Shown piece after piece: positions 44,869-57,015 of a stretch of 64,000 nt of DNA. The stretch is from Plectosphaerella cucumerina (taxonomy: Eukaryota; Ascomycota; Sordariomycetes; Glomerellales; Plectosphaerellaceae): contig JAGPXD010000002.1 of assembly GCA_020746995.1 (NCBI GenBank), positions 124,001 through 188,000 of the forward strand. The letters run 5' to 3'. Under the pieces are notes generated by a model. That model had not been told where the DNA came from. It did not search any database and saw only the letters and a program-made list of their open reading frames with translations. Each line of letters begins with the position of its first letter. The stretch's first letter is position 1. Both the position numbers and the translations under genes were made by a program.

Positions 44869-46641
44869 ATGGCGAAACCCAGGCTCATCATTCTGATCCG
44901 GCATGCCCAGTCCGAAGGAAACAGTACGTCCCCCGCATATCCTCGACAAGTCCCCCCTTTCTCTCAACTGACACGCCCTCTACAGAGAACCGCGAGATCC
45001 ACCAGTCCATCCCAGACCACCGTGTCAAGCTCACGTCGGACGGCTGGAATCAGGCACACGACGCTGGCCGACGACTGCGAAAGCTGCTCCGCGCCGACGA
45101 CACAGTGCACTTCTTCACATCTCCCTACCGACGTACCCGCGAGACCACCGAAGGCATCCTGGCCACCTTGACATCCGATGAGGAGGAGCCCTCCCCCTTC
45201 AAGCGGAGCAACATCAAGGTGCACGAGGAACCCCGCCTGCGCGAGCAGGACTTTGGCAACTTCCAGCCTTGCAGCGCCGAGATGGAGCGCATGTGGCAGG
45301 AGCGCGCCGACTACGGCCACTTCTTCTACCGCATCCCCAACGGCGAGAGTGCCGCAGACGCCTACGACAGAGTTAGTGGCTTCAACGAGAGCCTGTGGCG
45401 CCAGTTCGGCGACGACGACTTTGCCAGCGTCTGCGTGCTAGGTGCGTTTCCCCATTACACTATCTAGTGTTCCCTACTGTGACCTAAGTTCTGTACTGAC
45501 GAGTTGTCTGCGTGCAGTAACCCACGGTCTCATGTCTCGCGTCTTCCTTATGAAATGGTACCACTTTAACGTCGAGTATTTCGAGGACCTGCGGAACGTC
45601 AACCACTGCGAGTTCCTCATCATGCGCAAGCAACCCGACAGCGGCAAATACGTCCTCGAGAACAAACTGCGTACCTGGTCCGAACTACGCCGCGAGCGCG
45701 CCGCCCTCGTCAACAAGGAGAAGGAGGAGAAGGAGAAGAAGGACGGAGCTCCCCCGCCGGCGCTGGAAAAGTCTAAGAGTTTTGTTCCTACCAGACGCTG
45801 GGGAGGGTGTCCTAACGGATGTAATCATCAGAGCCACTACTCGCGCCGCGACGACCTCGAAGCTCTGAGGCATAAGGACGAGGTTGCTTCTGCCGTCGCC
45901 GTGGGCCTCCCTGCACCAGGGACCAACGGTGCCTCCACCGCCGCCGTCGCGGCCGTCTGTCGCCAGAAGGGACCGTCGCATTCCAACACGCCCTCCGTCT
46001 CCAGCCTTGCGAGTCGGCGGCCCGAGGGCAGACCCTTTCCTGGGTACAACTCGGACGACGACCCGAGCCACGACGAAACGGACGCTGCACCCCCGTCGCA
46101 GCGCGTACCACCGCACATCGACGTCACGCGAGCCCGCGATGATGTCGTGTCCTCGCCAGACGGCACCCCGTCATTCATCTCTGCCGAGGACCGGCTCCGC
46201 GGCCTGCGCTCACCAGAGATGCATGTCGGCCGGGACGGCGGCGGCACATATTCGGGCCACGCGTCGGTATCAAACAGTGACGTCGAGGATCACTCGGAAG
46301 ATGAGATCCATGGCCTCGGCGGGTCTGCGCGGCACGGCCAAGACCGGGTCGCCTCGCTCGCCGCTCAGCTGCAAAAGATCCCGCTGACCAACGGCCGAAG
46401 CAACGGTCACGCCTCGCACGCCAACGGCAACGGGCGGCCTGCTGTCGCATCCTCTGATGTGGCCGCCAAGACACGCAACAGCCAGACTGACGAATATGGT
46501 ATGCGGCCGGGCTCGCATGCCAACCGCCTGGGCGATGTGAACAGCAGCGACGCATGCTCTGACTGCGGGACACTACCCGAGGACGATGAACTGGCCAAGG
46601 CTGAGGCGCGGGATAGGAGCATCCAGGGCAGCGTGTACTGA
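44869..46641 (+). CDS. Det1-like histidine phosphatase (PGM superfamily)
   Basis: Three exons (44869-44923, 44986-45441, 45518-46641) encode 544 aa; both introns are phase 1. The catalytic core fills residues 1-250: RHAQSEGN with the phospho-accepting His12, the second-Arg segment FFTSPYRRTRET, the acid LREQDFGNFQ, and VTHGLMSR with the second His. A charged helix (NKEKEEKEKKDG) and a short Cys/His-containing block, WGGCPNGCNHQSHYSRRDDL, come next. The last ~270 residues are low in complexity. The layout resembles fungal homologues of yeast Det1 (YDR051C), an acid phosphatase linked to intracellular sterol transport, rather than glycolytic phosphoglycerate mutase. Substrate is not deducible. 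The long tail is absent from the yeast protein and may be regulatory. Confidence 0.87.
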
Positions 46642-47424
46642 ACAATTTGCAACGGCTGGTCTGGATGCTATTGATGATACCTATGCAGTGTACGACCACC
46701 GCCGTCGGGGCCTGCCTCAGCGAAGGAAGAAGGGGAGCATTTTCCTACTTGGCGAGTCACTTCCCTGCAGCCAGAAGGGCTGGTCGCAGGTATGAAGCGT
46801 GGATATGGGAAAAGGGGCGCCATGGGTCACGCCGAGAGCATGGGTCAGGTGCACCATAAACGGCGTTTTGCTTTCGAACATGACAGAGCGTAAAGATGAT
46901 ATCTTACTTCGTGCCTTGGCCAATATGTGACTGTCTCCACCAGCATGGTAAGTCACGGCTGGATGTCCGTAATCCAGGAGGCCCAAAAGAAAGTCCAAGA
47001 TTGTAACCCTCGTCTGCCTATATACGCCGCCCGTAACGCCGGCCTGTATGCTCTGTTGGCTTCTCCCGCCATGTTGGTGACCAGCTATTATTACTCTTCT
47101 CACAACCCGTTCCTCCCCTGAAGGCCTCCCCTGAAGGGTTCCGACCCTGCGCTTCCCATGCCGCGATGAAAGTAGACACAGGATGATCGCCGGGGAGAAG
47201 AGGCATGGGAAGGGGGCAAAGGAACAAAAAATTGGTTGGAACAAGATACCCATACGGACGCCAGTTGAATGCCATGCTTTCCCTTCGCCATACCATGCAT
47301 TGCAGCCCATTTATCCATGCCCCTCCCCCAATCCCGTAAACCAGCTGTATCGTCAAGAGCCAAATACAAGAGCCAAATACATGAGAGGCTCGCCCAAAGA
47401 ATATTAAGATAAAAAACATTCGCA
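46642..47424. other. Convergent intergenic region
   Basis: This 783-bp gap lies between the convergent 3' ends of the Det1-like gene and the histidine kinase. No gene is seen. It probably holds both 3' UTRs. Confidence 0.5.
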
Positions 47425-50400
47425 TCAGAAGAATTTGGACATGGCCCTGCTGAGGTCGATGAAATCCACAGGCTTGGTGACGTAGTCGCTGAAGCCGGCC
47501 GACACGCATTTGTCCTGCACGTCCGACATGACGTTGGCCGAGAGCGCGATGATGGGGAGCTTGCCGAAGCTGTTTTCTGACTCCCACTGACGGATCTCGC
47601 GACACGCTTGATAGCCGTCCTTGCGCGGCATGTGGAGATCGCACTACAGAAACATGTCAGTGAAAAGTCTCATGCAGGCAGGCAGATGGGATTCAACTTA
47701 CGAGGATCAAAGAGTAGTACTCGTGGCCGCGCGAGAGCACCATGTCGGTACACTCGACGCCGTCGGCAGCGACCTCGACTTGGACGCCGACCTTCTTCAG
47801 GTACTTCTGCAGCACCTTTTGGTTGACGGGGTTGTCCTCGACCAGGAGCACCTTATACCCCTTGTTGCCCATGCGTTTCTCGATTTCTTGATAGCTCTGC
47901 TTCTGGCTCTCGACCATGCGCTGCGCCGTCGAGCGATTCCGGTCAATGCTCGAGTCCTGCATCTTTTCAGGATCGAAGATGACGGCGAAGCGCGAGGGCT
48001 TCACAGGCTTGTTGATGAAAGTGACACGCTCTTCGGAGACCAGGGCCTCCTGCTTGGCATCGGTTGCCAGCTTCACCACGGCCTGTCGCTGCCCGGTATC
48101 GGAAAGGATCAGGATGGCCGTCCTGTCTGTGGTGGTAAAGTGCTGCACCCTGTCAAGCATGGCCATCAATGACTCGGGCGAGGGCAGGTTGAGGACAATG
48201 TGGGTAAAGTGAACTGGATCGTCGCCCCCGATGAGCTCGTCCGCCTGCTCGACCGACTCGAGGGCCGTGATCTGGTGGGGAACATCCTTTGGCAGGGTCT
48301 GCTCAATGTGTTGGACTGTGGCTTCACGGCTGTGCGTCTGAGGGCAGATGATGAGAATCGAGTACATGGGCGGTCGGAACTCTTGAGGCGGGGTCAGAGT
48401 CTTTGTCGAATCGTGTGTAGGGGTCGAGCTGGATGATGTTTCGCTAGTTGGGAGCTCTAGCTTCATCTGCGACAGGTCCTGGCCACTTGCTCGCGCGGCC
48501 TCACTGAAGTGCACCAGGCCAACGTTGACCGACGAGACCGACGACCTCTCGGTGATCTGGGAGCGGCCTGAGTGAATTGACGGGTCCGAGCTACCACTAG
48601 ACGCCAGCGAGGAAACACCAGCCTCTGCCGCGGGACTCGTCTTGGGGGTCAGCCGGAGCGGCCTCATAGCGGGCAGCGGCTTATAGCCCGGCGGAGGGAG
48701 CTGGATGTTGTGCTGTGGCTCCGTCTGCGCCGGAACAGTCATGGGGCTGATGGGCAGGTCGGGGTGGTCCTCAGGCGTCGGCAGCGTGAAGCGGGCTGTG
48801 AAAGTAAACGTTGAGCCTTTGCCAGGAACGGCAGTTCCCTCCATCTTGCCGCCGTGGAGCTCCACGAGCTGTCTTGAGATGACCAGGCCGAGGCCGCTGC
48901 CACCATGCTGGCGGGTGCTGCTGCCGTCGATCTGGCTGAAGGGCTTGAAAATGAGCTCAGCCTCGTCCTTGGAGAATCCGCGTCCCGTGTCGATGATGGC
49001 AAACTCGAGCGATATCTCGTTGGACTCGAGGGCTGAAGAGTCTCCGCGGAAAATCCGGCACCGGCTGAAGACCTCGCCCTCGGAGGTAAACTTGATGGCG
49101 TTTCCGATGACGTTCAAAAGGACCTGTCTGATCCGCACCTTGTCTCCCTTGACCCACGTGGGAACATCCGCCTCCACCACGTAGTTGAGCTCCAGCCGCT
49201 TGGCAATGGCCATTGTCGACACCAGCTCGTTCACGTCTTCGATGAGCGCTCGGGTGTGGAACCACTCGTACTTGAGCTTCATCATCCCTGCATCGACCTT
49301 GGAGAGGTCCAGAATGTCGTTGATGATCATCAACAGACTGTTGGCGCTGGTCTGAATGGTGTTGGTGTAGTCACGCTGCTCCTCGTTCAAGATAGTGTCT
49401 TGGAGGAAGCTGACCATGCCGGAGATGCCGATGAGGGGTGTCCTGATCTCGTGGGACATGTTGCTTAGGAACCTACTCTTCGACTCCATGGCCTCCTTGA
49501 GCTTGGCCTCGAGCAGCTTGTGATCGTTGATGTCGGTTGCCGAGCCGAAGAAGGAGCTTGCGCCGCTTCCGAAGTCAATGTTGTCAATCTCGACACACCG
49601 GATCAGGTGCCAGCGATAGTCGCCTGCCTTTGATCTGAGCCGCACTTCTGTCGTGTAGGAGAGCCTGCCGTTGCTGTCGGTCGCGACCTTGATAATACCC
49701 TTCCTTGCAAGCTCAGACAGGTCCGTCGTTGGCAGTTCATACACAGAGCTGCTGCTGGAGCTGTTGTTCCGCGAGAGCGCCTGGTGAACACCCCTGATGT
49801 TTGCTTCCGAGAGCTGGCCCCTGGCTGCCTTGGGCGTGTTCGAGGGAGAGGCGGCGGCGGGAGCCGTCTTCTTCATTGTCTTCCTGTCGACAGGGCTCCT
49901 AGGAAGAGGAGTCGGCGGCCGGTCGGTAGGAATTTTGCACTTGGCAAGATCCTCAGGGTGGACGAAATCCATGAACCCGAGGCCCAAGCAATCGTCAAAG
50001 CTCTGGCCGGTGTAGGACAGCCACTGGTCGTTGGCAAATGTGATGCCCTCGTCCTCGGTCGCGGTGAAGATGATCTGGGGGATGAGGTTTGCCAACAGGC
50101 GGTGCTTAGCCTCGGATGCCTCAATCTCCTCTTGGCGGGCCGCTTTGAGCTCAGCAATATGCTGGTCGTGAATGTCCATGTATGAGCCGAGGAACTGCAT
50201 AAGAACCCCGCGCTTGTCCCTGGACGCCACGGCGCGGGCATAGAACCATCGGTACACGCCATCGAAACGTCTGATGCGAACCGTGCGGGAGAACTGTTCC
50301 CCGGTACGGAGCGAGTGACTCCAGGCCTTCAGGTATTCATCTCTGTCCTCAGGGTGGATGCTGCCCCAAGGGTTGGCGGCCAGATCTGCAACCGTCTGTC

Positions 50401-53400
50401 CGCGGTAGGTCAGGTACCGACTGTTGACCCAGACCACCTCGCCGGTCTGAGGTAGTGACACAAACACGTGCGCAGGTAGCGCATCTAGCATGAGGCCCTT
50501 CAGACGATCTGACGGCGGCGGCATGTCTGCGGGTCCCATCTGGAGAGAGCCGGCGCGAGTGGGCGCCGTTTGCGCGGCAGGTTTGCTGACGACACTGGAG
50601 CTGGGCGGCAAAGATTGGAAACTTGTCGCGAAGTCCGCCCCGTACGAGTGAAGCTGCGTGTGCCTGTGCTGAGGGTCCGGTGTTCTCGGTTCAGGCCCTC
50701 TGCCTTTGCCAGCAGTGTCGTCGTCGCGGGGAACATTGAGATCCTTCGAAGACATGCGCCTCGTGGGGTTGGTGCTATGACCATCATCAGGTCGATCGCT
50801 GAGGTCGTTATCCGCGGCTGTCTTCCGCGACTGTCGGCGATCAACTGGCGAGGTCTCTTTGGAGGTTCCGCGGTGTTTGTGGGAGCCGCTGGCAGATGAC
50901 GAGTCGGTCGCTGAGGCAGACAGCCTCTGCTTGGTGCTGAAGTAGCTGTCTCCGGAGCTCGACATCTGGGCTGGACTGACCCCTTGCCGCCTGTCCATGA
51001 CTAAGGAAAGGGTGCCTTGGTCCCACCCAGGTGTGCCGCTCGGGGAACCCGCGGCACTCTTGGAAAGGCCAGAGTAGTCGCTAGGGCTAGTGATACTTCC
51101 GGTTAGTGAAGGCTGGGGAATCATGTCTTCAGGCAGCCCATAGTTGAAGGCGCCCATGCTGGTAGGGTCAGCCAGGGGGCGGCCGTCTGTGGCGAGGCCG
51201 CCGAAGCCTGCGGTCTGGGGTCTCCTGCGCTGCATGCCTGCCAGCTCCGTCTCAAGGTTAGAGTAATGGCGTGCTATAGAGAAGGACGTCGCCAAATGGG
51301 GGCCGAGATGCTCCAGGGAGTGTCGCAGAGTGGACGGGTAAGGAATGATCGGGCTGAGGATGGAAAGGATGGCAATGGGATGCGGCTTGTCATTGCGCGG
51401 CGCCTCCTCTGGTGACTGGGACCGGACACGGGCATCTACCGAGCCTGCGCGAGAGTCACGCGCCTGCGTCGACTTTTGCTCCAGAGCAGAGGCGTCGAGT
51501 CTGAAAGGGTGAGTGCTCGTAGGTTTCGACAGCAGAAGGTGTGTCAAGGGGATGTGCAGTACAGTCCACGAATTGTCGATCCCGATGGCCTCGGGGGCCG
51601 GCATCCCGGCATATGTTGCCGGGCCCGAGTCGGGATTGAAAGAGTCCTCGTCGACAGTTGCATCTGCAAAGAAAGGGTTCTCCTTCGGCTCAGGGCGTAC
51701 TGCGGGCGACGGAGCCGGGGACTGAGACCAGGGGGATGCGGGTGCCTGCTCATATTCCTCGTACTGTGGCGAAAGCTGGGGCAGTTGTTCTTGGTCGAGC
51801 CGGGAGATCATGCTCGAAGGCTTCCACTTCTCCGAGGGCGCGGACGTGGCGCTCTTTGCGCTGCGCGGCGCATTCACGTTGCTCAGCAGTGTGGACAGCT
51901 TGGCTGACGAGTCGCCGCGGGGTTTCTTGGGCCTCTTCTTCGAGGACTGTTCAGGGCTCTTGCCGTCGCCCTTGGACTTGCCCTGCGGTTCCTGCGGCTG
52001 GTTCTGCAAATAAGGATAACTTCGGGTCAGAGCAATGACTTTGCCACGATCCAGGACTCTCGTGACACCCGCATGGTCGATGAGGGGGTCGGCCTCGTAG
52101 TCTAGCGCCTGAAGCATTGGCAGAACCCTACCTTTGCCGAGTGGCGGCGGCGCGAGGGGGGCCTCCCAACTTGGGACCTTGTCGTCGTCCTCGGCGTCGT
52201 GCCGCGCCAATGAAGTCTGGTTGAGCTCGGGGCTCTCCTTCCTCACTTCGGCGGGTTGTTGGCCGGGAGGGAAGTAACTCTTGCTCCTTGCCAGAAAGGA
52301 CGGCCTTTTGGACATGGCGGGCTCGCCGCCGGACGCTCTGCTGGCCTTGTCCTCTTCGTAGGCAGTAAAGGAGTGCCTCGTTTGGAGGGAGGGCCGTGAT
52401 ACTGGGCGGTGGCGATGGGATTCGTCGGTGACGGGGCTCTCCGTTGAAAAGTCACCCATGCTACTCGGGACCATGCTGCTACCGCGGGCCAGATATGCCA
52501 GGCTCAGCTCGTCCTCTTCGTGCTCGTTGTAGGTCGCCTTCTGACCCCACGGGACATTCTCGATGTCGGTTGAGTCGGCGGGGATGGCAAGCGTGACGCG
52601 CTCGGCCTTGTAGACATCGCGCATAATCTGAACGACGGTACTCCACCAGGCGTCCAGGCCGGGTTCAGCGCTAAGCATCAGGGAAAGATCGTACAGGTTG
52701 GGTGTGGGGAAGTCGCTACCCTCGAGATAGGGGGCGGATCCCGAGGGATGGAACGTGAGCGCCGAGGCGGGCGTCGACGAGCCGGAGAGGACCTTGTCCT
52801 GGGCGGCGAAGTGGTCGAGAGACATTGCGTGCGACATGAAGTTGTACGAGGACGGCGACATGGTGTTGAAGGGGCGCTGCATATATCCGGGGGCGAATCC
52901 GGGGGTGGTGGCCATCCGTGGAAAGGGATAGGACGGCGTGCCGGCCATCAGACCGGGTGTGTAGCCGCCGCGGATGGTGTTGCCCGACTCGGTGGACGTG
53001 GCGGTGGTAGGGCCAGAGGAAGCACCAGGCGGCGCGGTGATGGACTCCTCCTGGATGGGAGACACGCGTGCCTTGTCTGCTGGACTTGCCAGAAGGCCCC
53101 TCGTGGCCAGGTCGCGCCTCTCAAGGTCGCGTGCCAGCCGTTCCCGGTATAAATTCAGCTGGATCTGCGATTCTGTGAGACTTGGTGACGACCCAGCGTC
53201 GCTGCTGAAAGGGTCGACGGTTCTTGCTCCCGGCTCAGCACCTCCGGCAACAGCGTCTATATAGCGCGTATTCTCCGCTGGCGCCGTGGGGCTCGGCAGA
53301 CCGATGCTGCTCGTCGGTGAGGCAAAAGCGGCGTTGAGCACGGCAGACGGCGACTCGGGAACCAGTGAAGGCGACGTGGACGGCGACGGGCGGTCGGCGC

Positions 53401-53614
53401 GCTTCTGCTGCTGGCCGTGGGCCGGCATGGCTGCTATTTGCGCGTGTGCGGCCGTCGAATGGGCAGGGACTAGTCCATGGCGTGGGCTCGGTAAAGGAGG
53501 TGTCGTGGCGGTGGTAGCCGACTTTGTCGACTCGGAGGAGGCTCGTCTGGTGAGGCTGAGGCGACGTGAGGAGTTGGAAGCCTTCTTGTCTGTCGTCAAC
53601 TTGGAACTTGGCAT
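47425..53614 (-). CDS. Hybrid sensor histidine kinase, PAS-PAS with pseudo-receiver
   Basis: Two exons (53614-47702, 47643-47425) encode 2043 aa; the 58-nt intron is GTAAGT...CTGTAG, phase 0. Domains in order: disordered N-terminus (1-300); a GAF-like fold in two parts (about 303-365 and 676-800) separated by a low-complexity insert; PAS (about 1037-1160) with HPEDRDEYLKAW; a second PAS (about 1165-1340) with LSYTGQSFDDC and HPEDLAKC. HisKA follows with MSHEIRTPLIG, phospho-His H1388, then HATPase with the N box (NVIGNAIKF), G1 (DTGRGF) and G2 (GSGLGLVIS). A degenerate receiver-like domain (about 1750-1880) precedes a true receiver with E1926/D1927, phospho-Asp D1973 and K2028. Such kinases sense signals and feed the Ypd1 phosphorelay to Ssk1/Skn7. 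The signal is unknown. No membrane segment is seen, so it is probably cytosolic. Confidence 0.93.
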
Positions 53615-56600
53615 TACTTGTCAAGCAGCTCAAGTCCCCCCTCGCGCAGGTTGAAGTCGCGATGGATGGGGTGACGTCTGGAAAGAAGGAGGGAGCGGAT
53701 GGTTGGCGCTTAGGACTGCGAATCGTGAGATTGTGTCGGCCTCGAGGGAGGAGTTCGGTTCCGTGGGTTGGAGGGATGCGCTGCTTTCGTTGAAGGCGAG
53801 GCAAGGCGAGGCGGTGTCGTGTCGTGTCGTCGTGTCGTCGTCTAGTGTCGCCGGGGTCGTGAGGAGCGAAGAGACGGACCGCTTGGTCGTGGTGGTGGTT
53901 GTTGCTGACTGTGCAGGACGGGATGCGGCGCGAAACGGCGGGAGAGGTTTTTCGTTTTCGTTTTCGACGAGAGGGGTGATCAAGCAGGGTACAGGTGCAG
54001 TGCGGTGCAGTGCGTCGCGAACGAGCGAACGAGGGTGCCGTCAGAAATCGGGAGTGTTCAGTTTGGACGTGTGTGCATGAGGAACCAGGAGGTGAGGCAA
54101 GAGCGTCTAGCCGGATGTGCGAGAAAACGGAGGGCAAGACAAGGCAGGTGTGGAGTGGGATGCCGTTGCGGTGCAGTCGTGGTGTGGTGCGGTGCGGTGT
54201 GGTGACGGCGGGAGGCGAGGTGAGGTCGGATGCGGATGCGGGTGCGGGTGCCAGCGTTGGACACTGACTGATCTGACGGCCGGGCTTCCTCCTGTAGGTA
54301 CATCAGGTATGTACCTCCACTGTCTTGTTCAAGTTGTCCAATGGAAGACTACTACACTGGACTGGACGTAAAAAAAAACAATAATGTCCGGTTTGGTAGG
54401 CAGGTACTCGAAGGCAAGGCAAGGCAGGCACGGCCGGTGGGCGCTCTTGGCTGGGTGGCTATTTCGCTCCGTCCTGTGTACGGACTGGACGGGTAGGGTA
54501 GGTCGTCAGTGGAAAGGTGCCCCCCCTTGTGGTTTTCTCGGGGGCTTCGCTCCCTCCTCTTAGCCCTTTATGACGTAGCGTGGATCTCCCTCTTACTGAC
54601 CACACTTTGCACCGGCAGCCGGGCACTTACCGTTCGGCTGGCCCGCCTTTATCTCGCAAGGGGGGGCGGGTTGGAGGGGGACGCGCTAGATACTTTGCAT
54701 GCCCATCAGAGATCCCCTGCAGATACCTCAATTAATGCGCAGAAACACTGCAGAAAGCGGTACCCTCGCCTGTTTTGTGGGGACTTTGATGGGTATTTGT
54801 CAAGTCGCCCTCCGTTTACGATCCAAGACATCCAGGGCGCCCATTCCTCAAATCCGGGATCATCAAAACTTCCGTCTGGTAGGTCTTCTAAACACTCTGA
54901 CAACGGCTTTGAACGCTTCTCGTGGTAGAAATAAGATTCGCGAGGTTCGATTCCCCGAAAGCAGCATCCGAGCCAGGGTGCTGCGATTGACGATGATGAC
55001 CGCGACAGATGGCCTGACATGTAGCCATTCGTGGATTTCCGGATTCCTCAACTCACGGCTCGAGAAAACCGTCCAATCTCAAGCCCTTTTTCTGGGCATC
55101 CATCACCTGTCAACCGCCCGTCCCGAACGGCCGCCATCAGAGGAAGGCGCGGACTCCTGTCCGCGGCGGCGGTGCTAGACCCCGACCAAATCGACAATCG
55201 CCCACCAGACGTCAAATCGCAGGCAGAGCATCTTACATGGCTGGTCCTGGCGCATGCAAGCCGGGTGTTTAGAGGTCGGGACGCAGTGGCCCCCTGGCGC
55301 GCCGCCGCACCCTCCCGCCGTCGTCCGCGACAGTCTGCGGATGACAAGATCGCAAGCCAGGCACCTAGGCATTTCGGGGGGCCCCCATCGCCGATCTCCC
55401 GGGTGCGAGGTGCGGTGGGGCTTAATCTGAAATCTAAAGGAACTTGAACCTCTCACAAAAGTTCTGCCCGACCCGGGCGACAGCTTGCCGTCTGAACGAT
55501 TTTGTCTTGCCCGAGGCTAACGGCGGGTGTGGTGCACAAGTTCAGCTTGCAGCTCGCTTTCTGGACATGCCACCGGGACAAGTGGATGGGGAGATTTCCC
55601 TGGCGCCGGATCCCGAGAGGGGGTCGGTGAAGAATGCTGGCGGCGGAGACGGCCTTGAGCTCCGACTCCCCGTGTCCGGACACCGCCCCCAGCCTCCTCC
55701 CTCACCCGCTGGCCAGAGAATAGGGGCGCGGCCGACGCTGGCAACGAGGACCGGTTCTGAGCCTCAGGCATGGACGACGGCGACAGGTGGGATAGCTTGG
55801 CATGCTCGTTTGTTGTTGTCGTCGTCACGCTGCCATCGTCGTCGTCGTCGGCATGGGCTGAGCAGGTCACCATGTCCACCTCCAAGGTCCAAAGCTTGAG
55901 TTGCCCAGCCCCCCTCAAATGCCGACGAGGCTCCATGGAGGGGCGGGCCAGTTCGGTCCAGGCGCAGATTAGGCGAATGCAAGAAACCCCGAGGCCACGT
56001 TTGTGTCCTGGGGAACCATGGTATCTGAACATCGTAAACTCACGACTCCAAAAGACCAGGCGGCGGAAATGGTGATTGCCATGGTATTTCTCGATGGCCT
56101 CGAAACGCGAGTCGCGCCATGGCCTGACTCCCCACACAAGCCCTGGGATGTGCCGCGATGCATGGTACAGAACTTGAAGGCTCGGAACGTCGGAGCGATG
56201 GGGCAAAGCGACTGATCAAGTCATCACGACGACAGACGACTCGACAGGAGACAGGGGAATGCCATGCCCACTGCAGCGGGGTGACGGGTCAGTGACTAAG
56301 GTCAAGTAGTACGTACCTAAAGTATCGCAGGGCGAACTTGAACTTTGAAAAAGGGTTGCTTGCTGCGGCTTCTCGCTGCTGTGTTCAAGTTCAGACCGAC
56401 GCATGACCAGAACCCCTGGCCTGTGTACCCGCAACTCACGATGAAATGACGTAGTAGGCTGCCAACTTTCATGTGCGATTGCGTCAGCGGCCCAGAAAAC
56501 TTCCAGATCTTGTCCAATTATCTAGCCTGTCCGGCGCTCAACGGGGAAACCTGGGCTGAGGGGTTCCCGCTTTTAACCCTGCTTTGGATCTTGGCTTTTT

Positions 56601-57015
56601 CCTACCTGAACCTGAACGTTCAAGTTCCATTCCGCCTACCACCTCAGCGTCTCCACAGCCTGCGCTTGCCGGGAAGCCGAACCGTTTGGCGCTCCGTAAT
56701 CCGAAAGTGTGATTCCCGTCTAAAATTACCACCTGAGTGTCTCTGCCTGTCCGCTGTGTCTAACCCACATCATTTCCACACCAGAGCCATGCTGGCAGTC
56801 TTGGCAAAACAGCGACAGGCTTGTCTTTGATAAATTTCTTGCGTTGCTGTGTAGGTACAGATAGTCTCATCGAGGCTAATCTTGCCATTACCTAGTACCT
56901 TGGGTGCACTAGTGTGCAATGAAGTCAAAGTTGCACCAGCAGACATGATTCTTCTCCCTGATTTCCGACAACTCGATGAAACAAAAGGCCAATCACCATC
57001 AACCATAATCCTTCA
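53615..57015. other. Intergenic region, histidine kinase promoter and leader
   Basis: This 3.4-kb gap lies between the histidine kinase start and the 3' end of the b561 gene, both on the minus strand. No gene was recognised. The first ~650 bp are low in complexity, with TGTCG and GGTGC words that resemble a long 5' leader. A 229-codon minus-strand frame at 55517-56206 lacks domain or codon support. A GGTTCGATTCC (tRNA B-box-like) at 54944 has no foldable tRNA around it. Confidence 0.5.
53813..53842. repeat. TGTCG/TCG short repeat block
   Basis: Tandem TGTCG and TCG words lie about 200 bp upstream of the histidine kinase ATG (minus strand: CGACA/CGA). The block is probably in its promoter or 5' leader. 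A similar GGTGC-rich block lies at 54164-54203. Confidence 0.6.

Noticed and set aside
54944..54954. GGTTCGATTCC, a perfect tRNA B-box sequence
   Set aside because: No acceptor stem, D arm or anticodon arm can be folded around it, and the T stem has a mismatch.
55517..56206. 229-codon minus-strand frame upstream of the histidine kinase
   Set aside because: The Asp and Thr runs come from a simple GTC/GTT repeat, and there is no domain and no codon bias like its neighbours.
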